A stretch of 13,511 nucleotides of DNA, from NCBI GenBank assembly GCA_031258475.1, contig JAIRMS010000059.1, positions 1-13,511 on the forward strand. Direction: 5' to 3'. Below the pieces are notes generated by a model. The model saw nothing but the letters and a program-made list of their open reading frames with translations. It did not search any database and was not told the DNA's origin. The stretch is from Holosporaceae bacterium (lineage in GTDB: Bacteria > Pseudomonadota > Alphaproteobacteria > UBA3830). Positions 8,044 to 13,511 of this stretch are shown here, one piece after another; the stretch's first letter is position 1; each line of letters opens with the position of its first letter. Both the position numbers and the translations under genes were made by a program.

Positions 8044-9206
8044 TTATTCCTTACGCAATCCAAATTTTTATTCCGTATTCCTTCTCGAATTTCTTTCATC
8101 AATTTGTTCATGAAATGAATATTATGCACCGTAATTGCGGGCAGAGCCAGGAGCTCTCTAGCCTTCAGTAAATAGTGCAAATATGCCCTTGAAAAATTTT
8201 GACAAGTGGAACAGTCGCAATCTGATTCGATGGGAGAATCGTCTGTGGAATACTCCGATCTTTTCAGATTAATGTGCTCCCTTTTTTTTGAATCTCGATA
8301 CTGCGGTTTTACCAGAGCTCCGCCATGTCTTGCGATTCTCGTTGGATGAACGCAATCAAAGGTATCGATTCCAAGATCGATCCCGCGAAAAATATCGCAA
8401 ATACCGCCAATGCCAAGCAAATGAATTGGACGTGAAACATCGAGCTTGCCCATCGTCATTTCCACGACTTCATACATTTGTTTCTTGGTGGACCCGAGCG
8501 TCCCTCCGATGGCCGTTGCAAAAAATGGATTTTCGCTCACAAATTCTGCGCTTCGCTCTCTCAGATCGCGGTGCACTCCGCCCTGCACTATTCCGTATAA
8601 AGCCTGGGAAAAGTCGTTTTTCCTGATAAATTCATCCAGCGATCGCTTTTCCCAGCGGTGAGATCTCTCCATCGATTGTTCCGTATATTTTTTGTCGCTG
8701 TGATACGGCGTGCATTCGTCAAACGCAACAATAAGATCGGCTCCGAGCTTTCGTTGAATTTCAACGGATATTTCCGGAGTTAGCGACTGCAAACTGCCGT
8801 TCCAATAGGATTTAAAAAGCGCCCCATCTTCGTTTATTTTTATTAGCGTTGGAACTCCAAAGCGTTTCCCCTTTATTTCGTCGGCAACGGATCCATGGCC
8901 CAAACTGAACATCTGGAAACCTCCCGAATCAGTCAGCATTGGGCCGTTCCATCCCATAAATTTGTGCAACCCTCCCCGTTCTTTTATGTAATCAGCTCCC
9001 GGATATGAAAATAAATGGTAGGTGTTGGACAATATGATTTGAGTTTCTGCTTCCCATAGTTGTTGCGGAGAAACTCCTTTGACGCTGGCTTTGGTTCCAC
9101 AGAAAATAAAGGTGGGAGTTTCGACTTCCCCATGGGGCGTTTTTATAACTCCCAATCTTGATTTTTCCGAAGAACTTAAAATGTTAAATCCAAAGTTCCT
9201 ATACAT
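8034..9206 (-). CDS. tgt: tRNA-guanine(34) transglycosylase (queuine tRNA-ribosyltransferase)
   Basis: Cytoplasmic enzyme that exchanges guanine at the wobble position of tRNAs with GUN anticodons for a deazaguanine base (preQ1 in most bacteria, queuine in eukaryotes and a few bacteria). Active-site aspartates are present: D93 in MLTDSGGFQ and D284 in DTFDCVHPTR. The zinc site is complete (C330, C332, C335, H361), as is the FDECTPY substrate loop (162-168). The 390 residues include about 16 extra between GGFQ (95-98) and NEDG (125-128) compared with Zymomonas Tgt, forming GHGSVADEIKGKR and the following stretch. The loop holding the residue that separates preQ1 from queuine users in Zymomonas (Val233) is one residue shorter here (GGTLGS, 234-239). 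Start ATG has AGGGA 6 nt upstream and overlaps yhhQ by 8 nt. Together with yhhQ this points to base salvage. Confidence 0.96.
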   Translation of the reverse strand: MYRNFGFNILSSSEKSRLGVIKTPHGEVETPTFIFCGTKASVKGVSPQQLWEAETQIILSNTYHLFSYPGADYIKERGGLHKFMGWNGPMLTDSGGFQMFSLGHGSVADEIKGKRFGVPTLIKINEDGALFKSYWNGSLQSLTPEISVEIQRKLGADLIVAFDECTPYHSDKKYTEQSMERSHRWEKRSLDEFIRKNDFSQALYGIVQGGVHRDLRERSAEFVSENPFFATAIGGTLGSTKKQMYEVVEMTMGKLDVSRPIHLLGIGGICDIFRGIDLGIDTFDCVHPTRIARHGGALVKPQYRDSKKREHINLKRSEYSTDDSPIESDCDCSTCQNFSRAYLHYLLKARELLALPAITVHNIHFMNKLMKEIREGIRNKNLDCVRNKWC

Positions 9207-9909
9207 GGAGTTTCCCTGATATCACAGTGCCGGATAATCTTACTAGAGGAACGCACAGAGCGGCAATGATTAATCTAATCATGTAGGCGGTAAATACGTA
9301 GGTTTTCAAAACTAAAAACAGACTTATGGGATGTTTTGAAAAAACTATCCAGGCCAAAACAGAAAAAACGAAGTTATCAACAAATGTCGAAATCGCCATT
9401 GAAATGAATGACCTAAAAGATAGGCATTTACTTTTCATTAACTTTTTTAACGTCGAAAATACAAGAATATCAGTTAGTTGGCTCACAGCATAGGATGCGA
9501 GACTGGAGATAAAAAATACGAAACAGGGAGAGAATACGTTTTTCAATTCGCGGTGCAAGTTTATGCATTTTTTGCAATCGACTTCTGGATGCCAAATTGT
9601 AATTTTCATTACCAGTGAAAAAAACAGATAGGAGAAAAAACTCACTGCCACGCATTTTCTGGCAGTTTCGACGCCATAGTACTCGGTCAGTATATTATCG
9701 ACTACGAAAACCGTGGAAAATAACACCGTGCCAAGAGCGATAGGCTCGTTCATTGAAGAATATTGAACCAGTTTCAAAACCTGCATATTGGCAGCTATCA
9801 CAACAACTGCGGAGTAGGCGAATAAACCACTTTTCCCAAAAAATTTGGCCATTATTAAAATGATTAAAAAACAAAGGAATAGCGTTAAAAGGCTTAATAA
9901 TTCCGACAT
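9199..9909 (-). CDS. yhhQ: queuosine-precursor transporter, YhhQ/VUT family (DUF165)
   Basis: A 236-residue polytopic inner-membrane protein with about six hydrophobic segments (near 4-20, 29-45, 58-72, 88-104, 128-150 and 176-222). Family signatures are visible: DNILTEYYG (71-79), SYAVSQLTDILVF (139-151) and ISMAISTFVDNFVF (169-182), which match the TE-Y-G, SQ-D and D-x-F blocks of YhhQ. Known members import preQ0/preQ1, or queuine in intracellular pathogens, for incorporation into tRNA by Tgt. The stop overlaps the tgt start, so transport and tRNA insertion are produced together. No good Shine-Dalgarno precedes the ATG. A short cysteine pair (CKKC, 112-115) sits in the central loop, with no known role. 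Confidence 0.88.
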   Translation of the reverse strand: MSELLSLLTLFLCFLIILIMAKFFGKSGLFAYSAVVVIAANMQVLKLVQYSSMNEPIALGTVLFSTVFVVDNILTEYYGVETARKCVAVSFFSYLFFSLVMKITIWHPEVDCKKCINLHRELKNVFSPCFVFFISSLASYAVSQLTDILVFSTLKKLMKSKCLSFRSFISMAISTFVDNFVFSVLAWIVFSKHPISLFLVLKTYVFTAYMIRLIIAALCVPLVRLSGTVISGKLHV

Positions 9910-9945
9910 AAAATTACGACGTTTTGCGACATGGAAAATCTAGAA

Positions 9946-10593
9946 TCATACGTATCTCTCTTCAAATATGGGAACCAGATCAGCAACGACATCCGTTTTA
10001 TCTGCAGTCAGGATCACAATATCTGAGAAAAGACAAAGTGGGCCCAGAAGTATTTTGCTAAACTTATTTTGGTCATAATTAAAACTATAGGATGGAAGGC
10101 CCGCATTTTTGCTGATTCCACAGATGTTTGACAGATGAAACGACGCCTCCGTGATATCGGAAACAATCTCTTTTATCGATCTGGTTTTGCCAGGAAGATT
10201 GCGAGAATTATGCGCTATCGTTATTAATTTTCCATCTCGTTTTAGGATACGAAAAACCTCGCTCAGGAATTTCGTGTTTTTATGTGAGAATTCTAGATAA
10301 TGGTTTATCACCACCGTATAAAAAGTTCCGGGAGCAAAAGGCAGAGCGTTCACATCAACCGCAACGGTTCTAAAAGGACGAATTTTTGGCCAGACAACGA
10401 GTTCATGAGTTTGAGGAACGGCATAGTATAATTTACCATTGTCCAGCAAATCCAGAACATCGTCTCTGTCTCCGATGAGTAGAGCGTTTTTATCCGATAT
10501 AATGTTTTGTAATTCATGTAAAATATCGGTCGCCTTCGAAACGGCGTTATTTTCTAGCAAATCATCGCGATAAAAAATCTTTGTATATTCCAT
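9946..10593 (-). CDS. class I SAM-methyltransferase-like protein of an alphaproteobacterial family, degenerate motif I
   Basis: A 215-residue cytoplasmic protein. Its second half of the Rossmann-like core is recognisable: acidic strand end in VAVDVNALPF (77-86), motif IV region FYTVVINHYLEFSH (91-104), then FLSEVFRILKRDGKLITIAHN (108-128), the helix-strand-G-strand block of Methyltransf_11 proteins. The layout also resembles an alphaproteobacterial family often found near gloB, including a central VVWPK/HWPP-like motif (66-70 here). The SAM-binding GxGxG is not present; the matching segment is LLIGDRDDVLDLLD (38-51) with a single glycine, so catalysis or SAM binding may be lost or altered. 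It is the first gene of the five-gene minus-strand group, 36 bp before yhhQ and divergent from ihfB. The substrate is unknown. Confidence 0.75.
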   Translation of the reverse strand: MEYTKIFYRDDLLENNAVSKATDILHELQNIISDKNALLIGDRDDVLDLLDNGKLYYAVPQTHELVVWPKIRPFRTVAVDVNALPFAPGTFYTVVINHYLEFSHKNTKFLSEVFRILKRDGKLITIAHNSRNLPGKTRSIKEIVSDITEASFHLSNICGISKNAGLPSYSFNYDQNKFSKILLGPLCLFSDIVILTADKTDVVADLVPIFEERYV

Positions 10594-10609
10594 GACTTAT
10601 TTATATAAT
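10581..10609 (+). promoter_or_regulatory. probable promoter of ihfB-accD
   Basis: TTGTAT (10581-10586) and a perfect TATAAT (10604-10609) are 17 bp apart, giving a predicted start near 10616 and a 5' leader of about 70 nt before ihfB. The -35 matches the consensus only partly, and the element overlaps the first codons of the divergent methyltransferase-like gene. Confidence 0.5.
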
Positions 10610-10685
10610 ATCGCTGGGGAAAATGCATGGAAAGTTTAGATAATTATGGTGAATCAGCGCATTTTGTATCTTTAAGGAGAAGGTT

Positions 10686-10985
10686 ATGACTAGATCTGAT
10701 TTGGTTGCGAAAATTTCTGCAATTTATCCTTACATGAACATTCGCAACGTTAAAAAGGTGGTTTCCATCGTAATAGACAGTATCACAAATGCCCTCAAAG
10801 ACAACAGACGCGTTGAATTACGAGGTTTCGGATCGTTTTCCGTGCGAGAAAGAGAAGAATCAGAGGGCAGGAATCCTCAAAACGGCAAAAAAGTTATCAT
10901 TGAGAAGAAGAGGGTTCCGTTATTCAAAGCCGGAAAGCAGCTGAAGGATTTAGTTAATGGCTGCGAAGTTAACGAAAGACGTTAA
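10686..10985 (+). CDS. ihfB: integration host factor subunit beta (HU/IHF family)
   Basis: A 99-residue DNA-bending protein of the nucleoid. The family core is complete: MTRSDLVAKI at the N-terminus, RVELRGFGSFSVREREE (42-58) leading into the beta-arm, GRNPQNGKKV (61-70) with the proline (P64) that intercalates in the DNA minor groove, and VPLFKAGKQLKDLVN (77-91). MT-S-L at the start, the RVELRGFG block and the alphaproteobacterial neighbour accD favour the IHF-beta subunit over IHF-alpha or HU. A short charged tail (VNERR) extends beyond the usual end. A strong AAGGAG (10674-10679), 6 nt from the ATG, fixes the start. accD begins 2 nt after the stop, so the two are cotranscribed. Confidence 0.9.
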   Translation: MTRSDLVAKISAIYPYMNIRNVKKVVSIVIDSITNALKDNRRVELRGFGSFSVREREESEGRNPQNGKKVIIEKKRVPLFKAGKQLKDLVNGCEVNERR

Positions 10986-10987
10986 TC

Positions 10988-11839
10988 GTGAATTGGCTTA
11001 CTAATTTCGTTAGACCAAAGATTCGCGCATTGGTCGGAAATGACATTCCGGACAATCTGTGGGAAAAATGCCCAGAATGCGGGCAGATGATTTTCTATAA
11101 AGAATTGGAGGCCAATTTACGGGTGTGTCCCCACTGCGAAAATCATTTAAAACTCAGCGTTCAGGAAAGAATCAATAGTCTGTTCAATTCCGGTGAATTT
11201 ACGAGGATAAAATATCAATCACAGGAGCAAGATCCTTTAAAATTCAAAGACAGCAAGCGTTATATCGATCGACTGAAATCTTCACGTGAAGACACGAAAG
11301 AAGAGGACGCCATCGTTGTTGGATATGGTCGCATTGGAGGATACAAAACCGTCGCAGTATTTTTTAATTTCGATTTCATGGGTGGATCGATGGGAGTCGC
11401 GGTTGGAGAGGGGTTTCTTGCCGGGGCGGATTTTGCAGCGTCAAGGGGATACTCGTTTCTTGTGGTTCCAAGCTCCGGAGGCGCCAGAATGCAGGAAGGG
11501 ATTTTTTCTCTAATGCAAATGCCGAGAACCGTCATCGCCGTTAATAAAATTAAAGAGGCGGAACTGCCATACATTGTGCTTTTGACAAATCCGACCACCG
11601 GAGGAGTATCTGCGTCTTTTGCGATGCTGGGCGATATTCATATTGCCGAGCCGGGTGCGATTATTGCTTTCACAGGTCCGAGGGTAATAGAAGGAACTAT
11701 TCACGAAAAACTTCCGGATGGATTTCAAAAATCAGAGTACCTTTTACAACACGGAATGGTTGATATGGTAACGCATAGAAGAGATATAAAACCAACAATT
11801 ACCAAAATCTTAGGTTTGCTAACCCATAAGAAATATTAG
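10988..11839 (+). CDS. accD: acetyl-CoA carboxylase carboxyltransferase subunit beta
   Basis: Beta subunit of the carboxyltransferase that moves CO2 from carboxybiotin to acetyl-CoA, the committed step of fatty-acid synthesis. The 283 residues begin with a four-cysteine zinc finger (C28, C31, C47, C50), followed by the crotonase-like carboxyltransferase core: FDFMGGSMGVAVGE (128-141), PSSGGARMQEG (161-171, the oxyanion glycines) and LLTNPTTGGVSASFAMLGD (198-216), then FTGPRVIEGT. Length is typical. The start is GTG, 2 nt after the ihfB stop, with only a weak ribosome binding site (GAAAG), suggesting coupling. In many alphaproteobacteria trpF-trpB-trpA separate ihfB from accD and folC follows it; here both flanks differ. 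The complete enzyme also needs AccA, AccB and AccC, not in the window. Confidence 0.97.
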   Translation: MNWLTNFVRPKIRALVGNDIPDNLWEKCPECGQMIFYKELEANLRVCPHCENHLKLSVQERINSLFNSGEFTRIKYQSQEQDPLKFKDSKRYIDRLKSSREDTKEEDAIVVGYGRIGGYKTVAVFFNFDFMGGSMGVAVGEGFLAGADFAASRGYSFLVVPSSGGARMQEGIFSLMQMPRTVIAVNKIKEAELPYIVLLTNPTTGGVSASFAMLGDIHIAEPGAIIAFTGPRVIEGTIHEKLPDGFQKSEYLLQHGMVDMVTHRRDIKPTITKILGLLTHKKY

Positions 11840-11870
11840 CATTCTTTAACATTGCGTTAAAAAATTGTTG

Positions 11871-11898
11871 TTGAGGTCTTAACTTTTCCTTATATAAC
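11871..11898 (+). promoter_or_regulatory. probable promoter of the small exported-protein gene
   Basis: TTGAGG (11871-11876) and TATAAC (11893-11898) are separated by 16 bp, with the predicted start near 11905. An alternative -10, TACAAT, lies at 11902-11907. The gene therefore seems to be transcribed independently of accD. Confidence 0.45.
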
Positions 11899-11928
11899 TG
11901 TTACAATGACCAACATGAGGAAAAGATT

Positions 11929-12408
11929 ATGAAAAAAGTTTTGGTAATATTGACGATTGGTTGTTTTAGTTTTGGACTGAGTGCTCTGAACGTCAGTCTA
12001 GAAGGTGGCGGTTCTTCGGGAGATCCAAAAGCTCCAATCGTTATCAATGTAGAGAACAATTGCAATCGGAAAGAGAACGTGACGACGACTGTTTTTGAAA
12101 GGTGTGGCGATGGCACGGTGCGTCTGGCTGATGATTCGTTTTCCATCATATGGGGAAGCGCTTCAATCCCTTCCGGAAATAGGCATCAAATAATATTGTA
12201 TCCCCACTGGGAAGATAACGCTCCACATGAATTTGAAATAACTGTTACAGATTCTAGAGGAAAGAAATGGAGTTTACCTTTTACGATAATTCCTCCTCTG
12301 AGAAAAACTGTCGAACTCACAAAAATTGAAAAGGATGCGCTCGGTTTTATGAAAGCAAAAGTCGCCGTCGCTGAATCGTCCTCCCTAAGGGATTCACGTA
12401 TTCCATAA
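11929..12408 (+). CDS. small exported protein of unknown function
   Basis: A 159-residue protein with a classical signal peptide: MKK, a hydrophobic core (VLVILTIGCFSFG) and a likely cleavage after LSA (residue 19). Cys12 is not in a good lipobox (TIGC), so a lipoprotein is unlikely. The mature part starts with a glycine-rich linker (EGGGSSGDPK, 25-34), then alternating hydrophobic strands from 36 to 122 that suggest a compact beta-sandwich, with two cysteines (C45, C59) that could form a disulfide. It closes with a charged, probably helical tail. I recognise no family. A GAGG (11917-11920) 8 nt before the ATG supports the start. It has its own promoter and no obvious partner among its neighbours. 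Periplasmic or secreted location is inferred; function is unknown. Confidence 0.75.
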   Translation: MKKVLVILTIGCFSFGLSALNVSLEGGGSSGDPKAPIVINVENNCNRKENVTTTVFERCGDGTVRLADDSFSIIWGSASIPSGNRHQIILYPHWEDNAPHEFEITVTDSRGKKWSLPFTIIPPLRKTVELTKIEKDALGFMKAKVAVAESSSLRDSRIP

Positions 12409-12493
12409 CGCTCCTCGTCTTTAACTGTGCTTGAAAGAGGACGAATTCCAGTTTAATAATTAGGGCTGTGGCAGTTTATGGTTATTTGCGAAG

Positions 12494-12964
12494 ATGGTCG
12501 TGTTGTCCTACAGAAAGTGTGTGGCCGTTCTTTTGTTGAAAGATTCCAAGATTTTTGTCGGACGAAGAATCGACATGGAAAATGCCTGGCAACTACCGCA
12601 GGGAGGTGTCGAGAAAAATGAAAACCATTTAGAAGCGGCAAAGCGGGAGCTCTTTGAGGAAACAAACGTCTCAACCGTAGAGTTCCTTTCTGTTTCTAGT
12701 TCGTATCGATACGATTTTCCGCCACATGTCCAGCAAGCGATTCTAAGAAGAAGGAATCGACTGAGATATGCAGGTCAAGAAATAACTTTTTTTGCATTCA
12801 GATTCATCGGTGAAGAAAAAGAGATAAACATTTGCAAGGAAAACCGGGAATTTGTGGAGTGGAAGTGGATGTCCACAGAGGAATTACTTCAAAAGATAGT
12901 GTATTTTAAAAAACCATCCTACAGGCAAGCCCTGGCAAAATTCAAAAACCAAGGCTTGATATGA
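12494..12964 (+). CDS. rppH: RNA pyrophosphohydrolase RppH (Nudix hydrolase)
   Basis: A 156-residue cytoplasmic Nudix enzyme that removes pyrophosphate from the 5' end of triphosphorylated RNA and so triggers decay by RNase E-type nucleases. The Nudix box runs from G37 to V59 (GX5E-X7-REUXEE), with the metal-binding E52, E55 and E56 intact; the last glycine of the consensus is Asn here (N58). The WQLPQGGVE motif (32-40) before the box, the YRYDFP stretch and the FFAFRFIGEE...FVEWKWMS C-terminal half are characteristic of RppH, not of other Nudix families. Length matches the alphaproteobacterial enzymes (~155-165). No good Shine-Dalgarno precedes the ATG at 12494; an upstream ATG at 12478 is out of frame. 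It appears monocistronic, with 85 bp after the previous gene. Confidence 0.93.
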   Translation: MVVLSYRKCVAVLLLKDSKIFVGRRIDMENAWQLPQGGVEKNENHLEAAKRELFEETNVSTVEFLSVSSSYRYDFPPHVQQAILRRRNRLRYAGQEITFFAFRFIGEEKEINICKENREFVEWKWMSTEELLQKIVYFKKPSYRQALAKFKNQGLI

Positions 12965-12991
12965 GGTTCTAGCTGGTGTTTTTCGCTGCTA

Positions 12992-13393
12992 TCAACTAAA
13001 TTTTCCAAATGTTAACCACTCGACAGGATACCCTCCATTGACCAATGCTCGTTTAGCACGATCTCGATTTTTAGGTGGAAAGATATTATTGACTATCTGA
13101 TCAATCGTTTGATTTGAATGTGATCGTGCGGAACGCACAGCGTTCGGCCCCACACGTCTAATAACAACTTTAATAATATAGCAAAGTGCTATTTCAGACA
13201 GGCGATCGTTGCAATCGTGAAATGCCGCAAGCAGATTAAGTAAATCACACGGTTCCAGAGTATCAAGGCCCCCCATTGCAACCATCAGCTGCGGGTCCCC
13301 AGCAAGCGCTACCTGATGTAACGAAGGGCATGATTCGGGAGAACCAATTATATTAATAATGTCAGAACTGTAGAATTTTCTCCAGTGTATGGC
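12992..13393 (-). CDS. unknown ORF, probably 5'-truncated by the IS5-family insertion
   Basis: The minus-strand frame ends at a TGA (12992-12994). The first in-frame ATG is at 13283-13285, giving 97 residues, but the frame stays open for another 36 codons up to the apparent left end of the insertion sequence near 13395. It only meets a stop inside the element (13406-13408). This suggests that the original gene continued further and was cut by the insertion; the upstream part has a protein-like composition (YSSDIINIIGSPESCPSLH). The visible residues form several likely helices with leucine-rich segments and a basic C-terminal part. No family is recognised. There is no clear ribosome binding site for the internal ATG, so expression is doubtful. 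Composition alone does not exclude a spurious ORF. Confidence 0.4.
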   Translation of the reverse strand, partial: AIHWRKFYSSDIINIIGSPESCPSLHQVALAGDPQLMVAMGGLDTLEPCDLLNLLAAFHDCNDRLSEIALCYIIKVVIRRVGPNAVRSARSHSNQTIDQIVNNIFPPKNRDRAKRALVNGGYPVEWLTFGKFS

Positions 13394-13399
13394 TAGGGC

Positions 13400-13428
13400 T
13401 TGTCGTCAGGAGAGGGATCTGATATGAT
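13400..13428 (+). promoter_or_regulatory. probable transposase promoter within the IS end
   Basis: TTGTCG (13400-13405) and TATGAT (13423-13428) are 17 bp apart. The -35 lies within the presumed terminal repeat, as is common for small insertion sequences. Confidence 0.4.
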
Positions 13429-13458
13429 AGCGTAGTTATTGTAGTATGGAGAATGGCT

Positions 13459-13511
13459 ATGCAACAATTGGCGCACAGGAGACATGATATAACAGATAGG
13501 GTATGGTCTCT
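13459..13511 (+). CDS. IS5-family transposase, N-terminal fragment (continues beyond window)
   Basis: The frame encodes MQQLAHRRHDITDRVWSL before the window ends. The RRHD-I/L-T/S-D-x-x-W pattern is the standard N-terminus of IS5-family DDE transposases, which catalyse cut-and-paste movement of the element. Two in-frame ATGs exist, at 13453 and 13459; the second is preferred because GGAG (13448-13451) stands 7 nt before it but only 1 nt before the first. The catalytic DDE residues would lie downstream, so whether the enzyme is intact cannot be judged. The exact IS subgroup is not assignable from 18 residues. Confidence 0.75.
   Translation, partial: MQQLAHRRHDITDRVWS

Larger units (their letters stand above)
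13396..13511 (+). mobile_element. left end of an IS5-family insertion sequence (truncated by window)
   Basis: The transposase N-terminus starting at 13459 is of IS5-family type. The left boundary is placed near 13396 because a CTAG occurs at 13393-13396, as expected for the short TA/CTAG-type target sites of this family, and because the GGCTTGTCGTCAGG that follows looks like a terminal inverted repeat. The right end lies outside the window, so the repeat cannot be confirmed. Confidence 0.6.

Noticed and set aside
11845..11861. Hairpin TTTAAC-ATTGC-GTTAAA after accD as a terminator
   Set aside because: The 6-bp stem is AT-rich and is followed by A, not T, on the coding strand, so it does not fit an intrinsic terminator.
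12412..12450. Inverted CGTC...GACG segment between the exported-protein gene and rppH
   Set aside because: The stem needs a bulge and has no T-run after it; not a credible terminator or riboswitch.
12478..12496. Upstream ATG at 12478 as rppH start
   Set aside because: It is out of frame with the Nudix reading frame.
1..13511. CRISPR arrays, toxin-antitoxin pairs, prophage or defence genes
   Set aside because: No regularly spaced repeats were seen and every sizeable gene matches a housekeeping, transport or envelope family, apart from the listed unknowns.

Overview
The window reads as chromosome of a host-associated alphaproteobacterium, most likely an obligate intracellular lineage of the Holosporales/Paracaedibacter kind. 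This is an inference from four things: moderately AT-rich DNA, very tight gene packing, a gene set biased to nutrient uptake and outer-membrane assembly, and an ihfB-accD junction that looks like an alphaproteobacterial cluster from which the trp genes have been lost. No rRNA, tRNA or CRISPR was seen.

Layout. 1-120: C-terminal end of an unrecognised plus-strand gene. 158-2193 (minus): polar amino-acid ABC importer, in the order binding protein, permease, ATPase. 2277-2735 (plus): argR, divergent from the importer. The short region between them holds a strong minus-strand promoter and a perfect 17-bp palindrome over its -10 and start codon, so the argR/importer pair looks like a local arginine-responsive switch. 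2810-10593 (minus): five genes in transcription order, a methyltransferase-like gene, yhhQ, tgt, tamA and tamB. The last four overlap end to end. yhhQ plus tgt form a queuosine-precursor import and tRNA-insertion pair; tamA plus tamB form the TAM outer-membrane assembly/lipid-transport module. 10686-11839 (plus): ihfB and accD, 2 bp apart. 11929-12408: a small exported protein of unknown function with its own promoter. 12494-12964: rppH, the Nudix RNA 5'-pyrophosphohydrolase. 12992-13393 (minus): an unknown open frame that runs straight into the left end of an IS5-family insertion sequence (about 13396 to the window end), whose transposase start lies at 13459.

Taken together the region couples salvage (amino acids by the ABC importer, queuine or its precursors by YhhQ/Tgt) to envelope biogenesis (TamA/TamB, AccD fatty-acid synthesis). 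The most notable points are the likely queuine-salvage pair with a Tgt carrying a 16-residue insertion; the inferred trp-gene deletion scar; the operator-overlapped, possibly leaderless importer promoter; the methyltransferase-like protein with a degenerate SAM motif; and the IS insertion that appears to truncate a gene.
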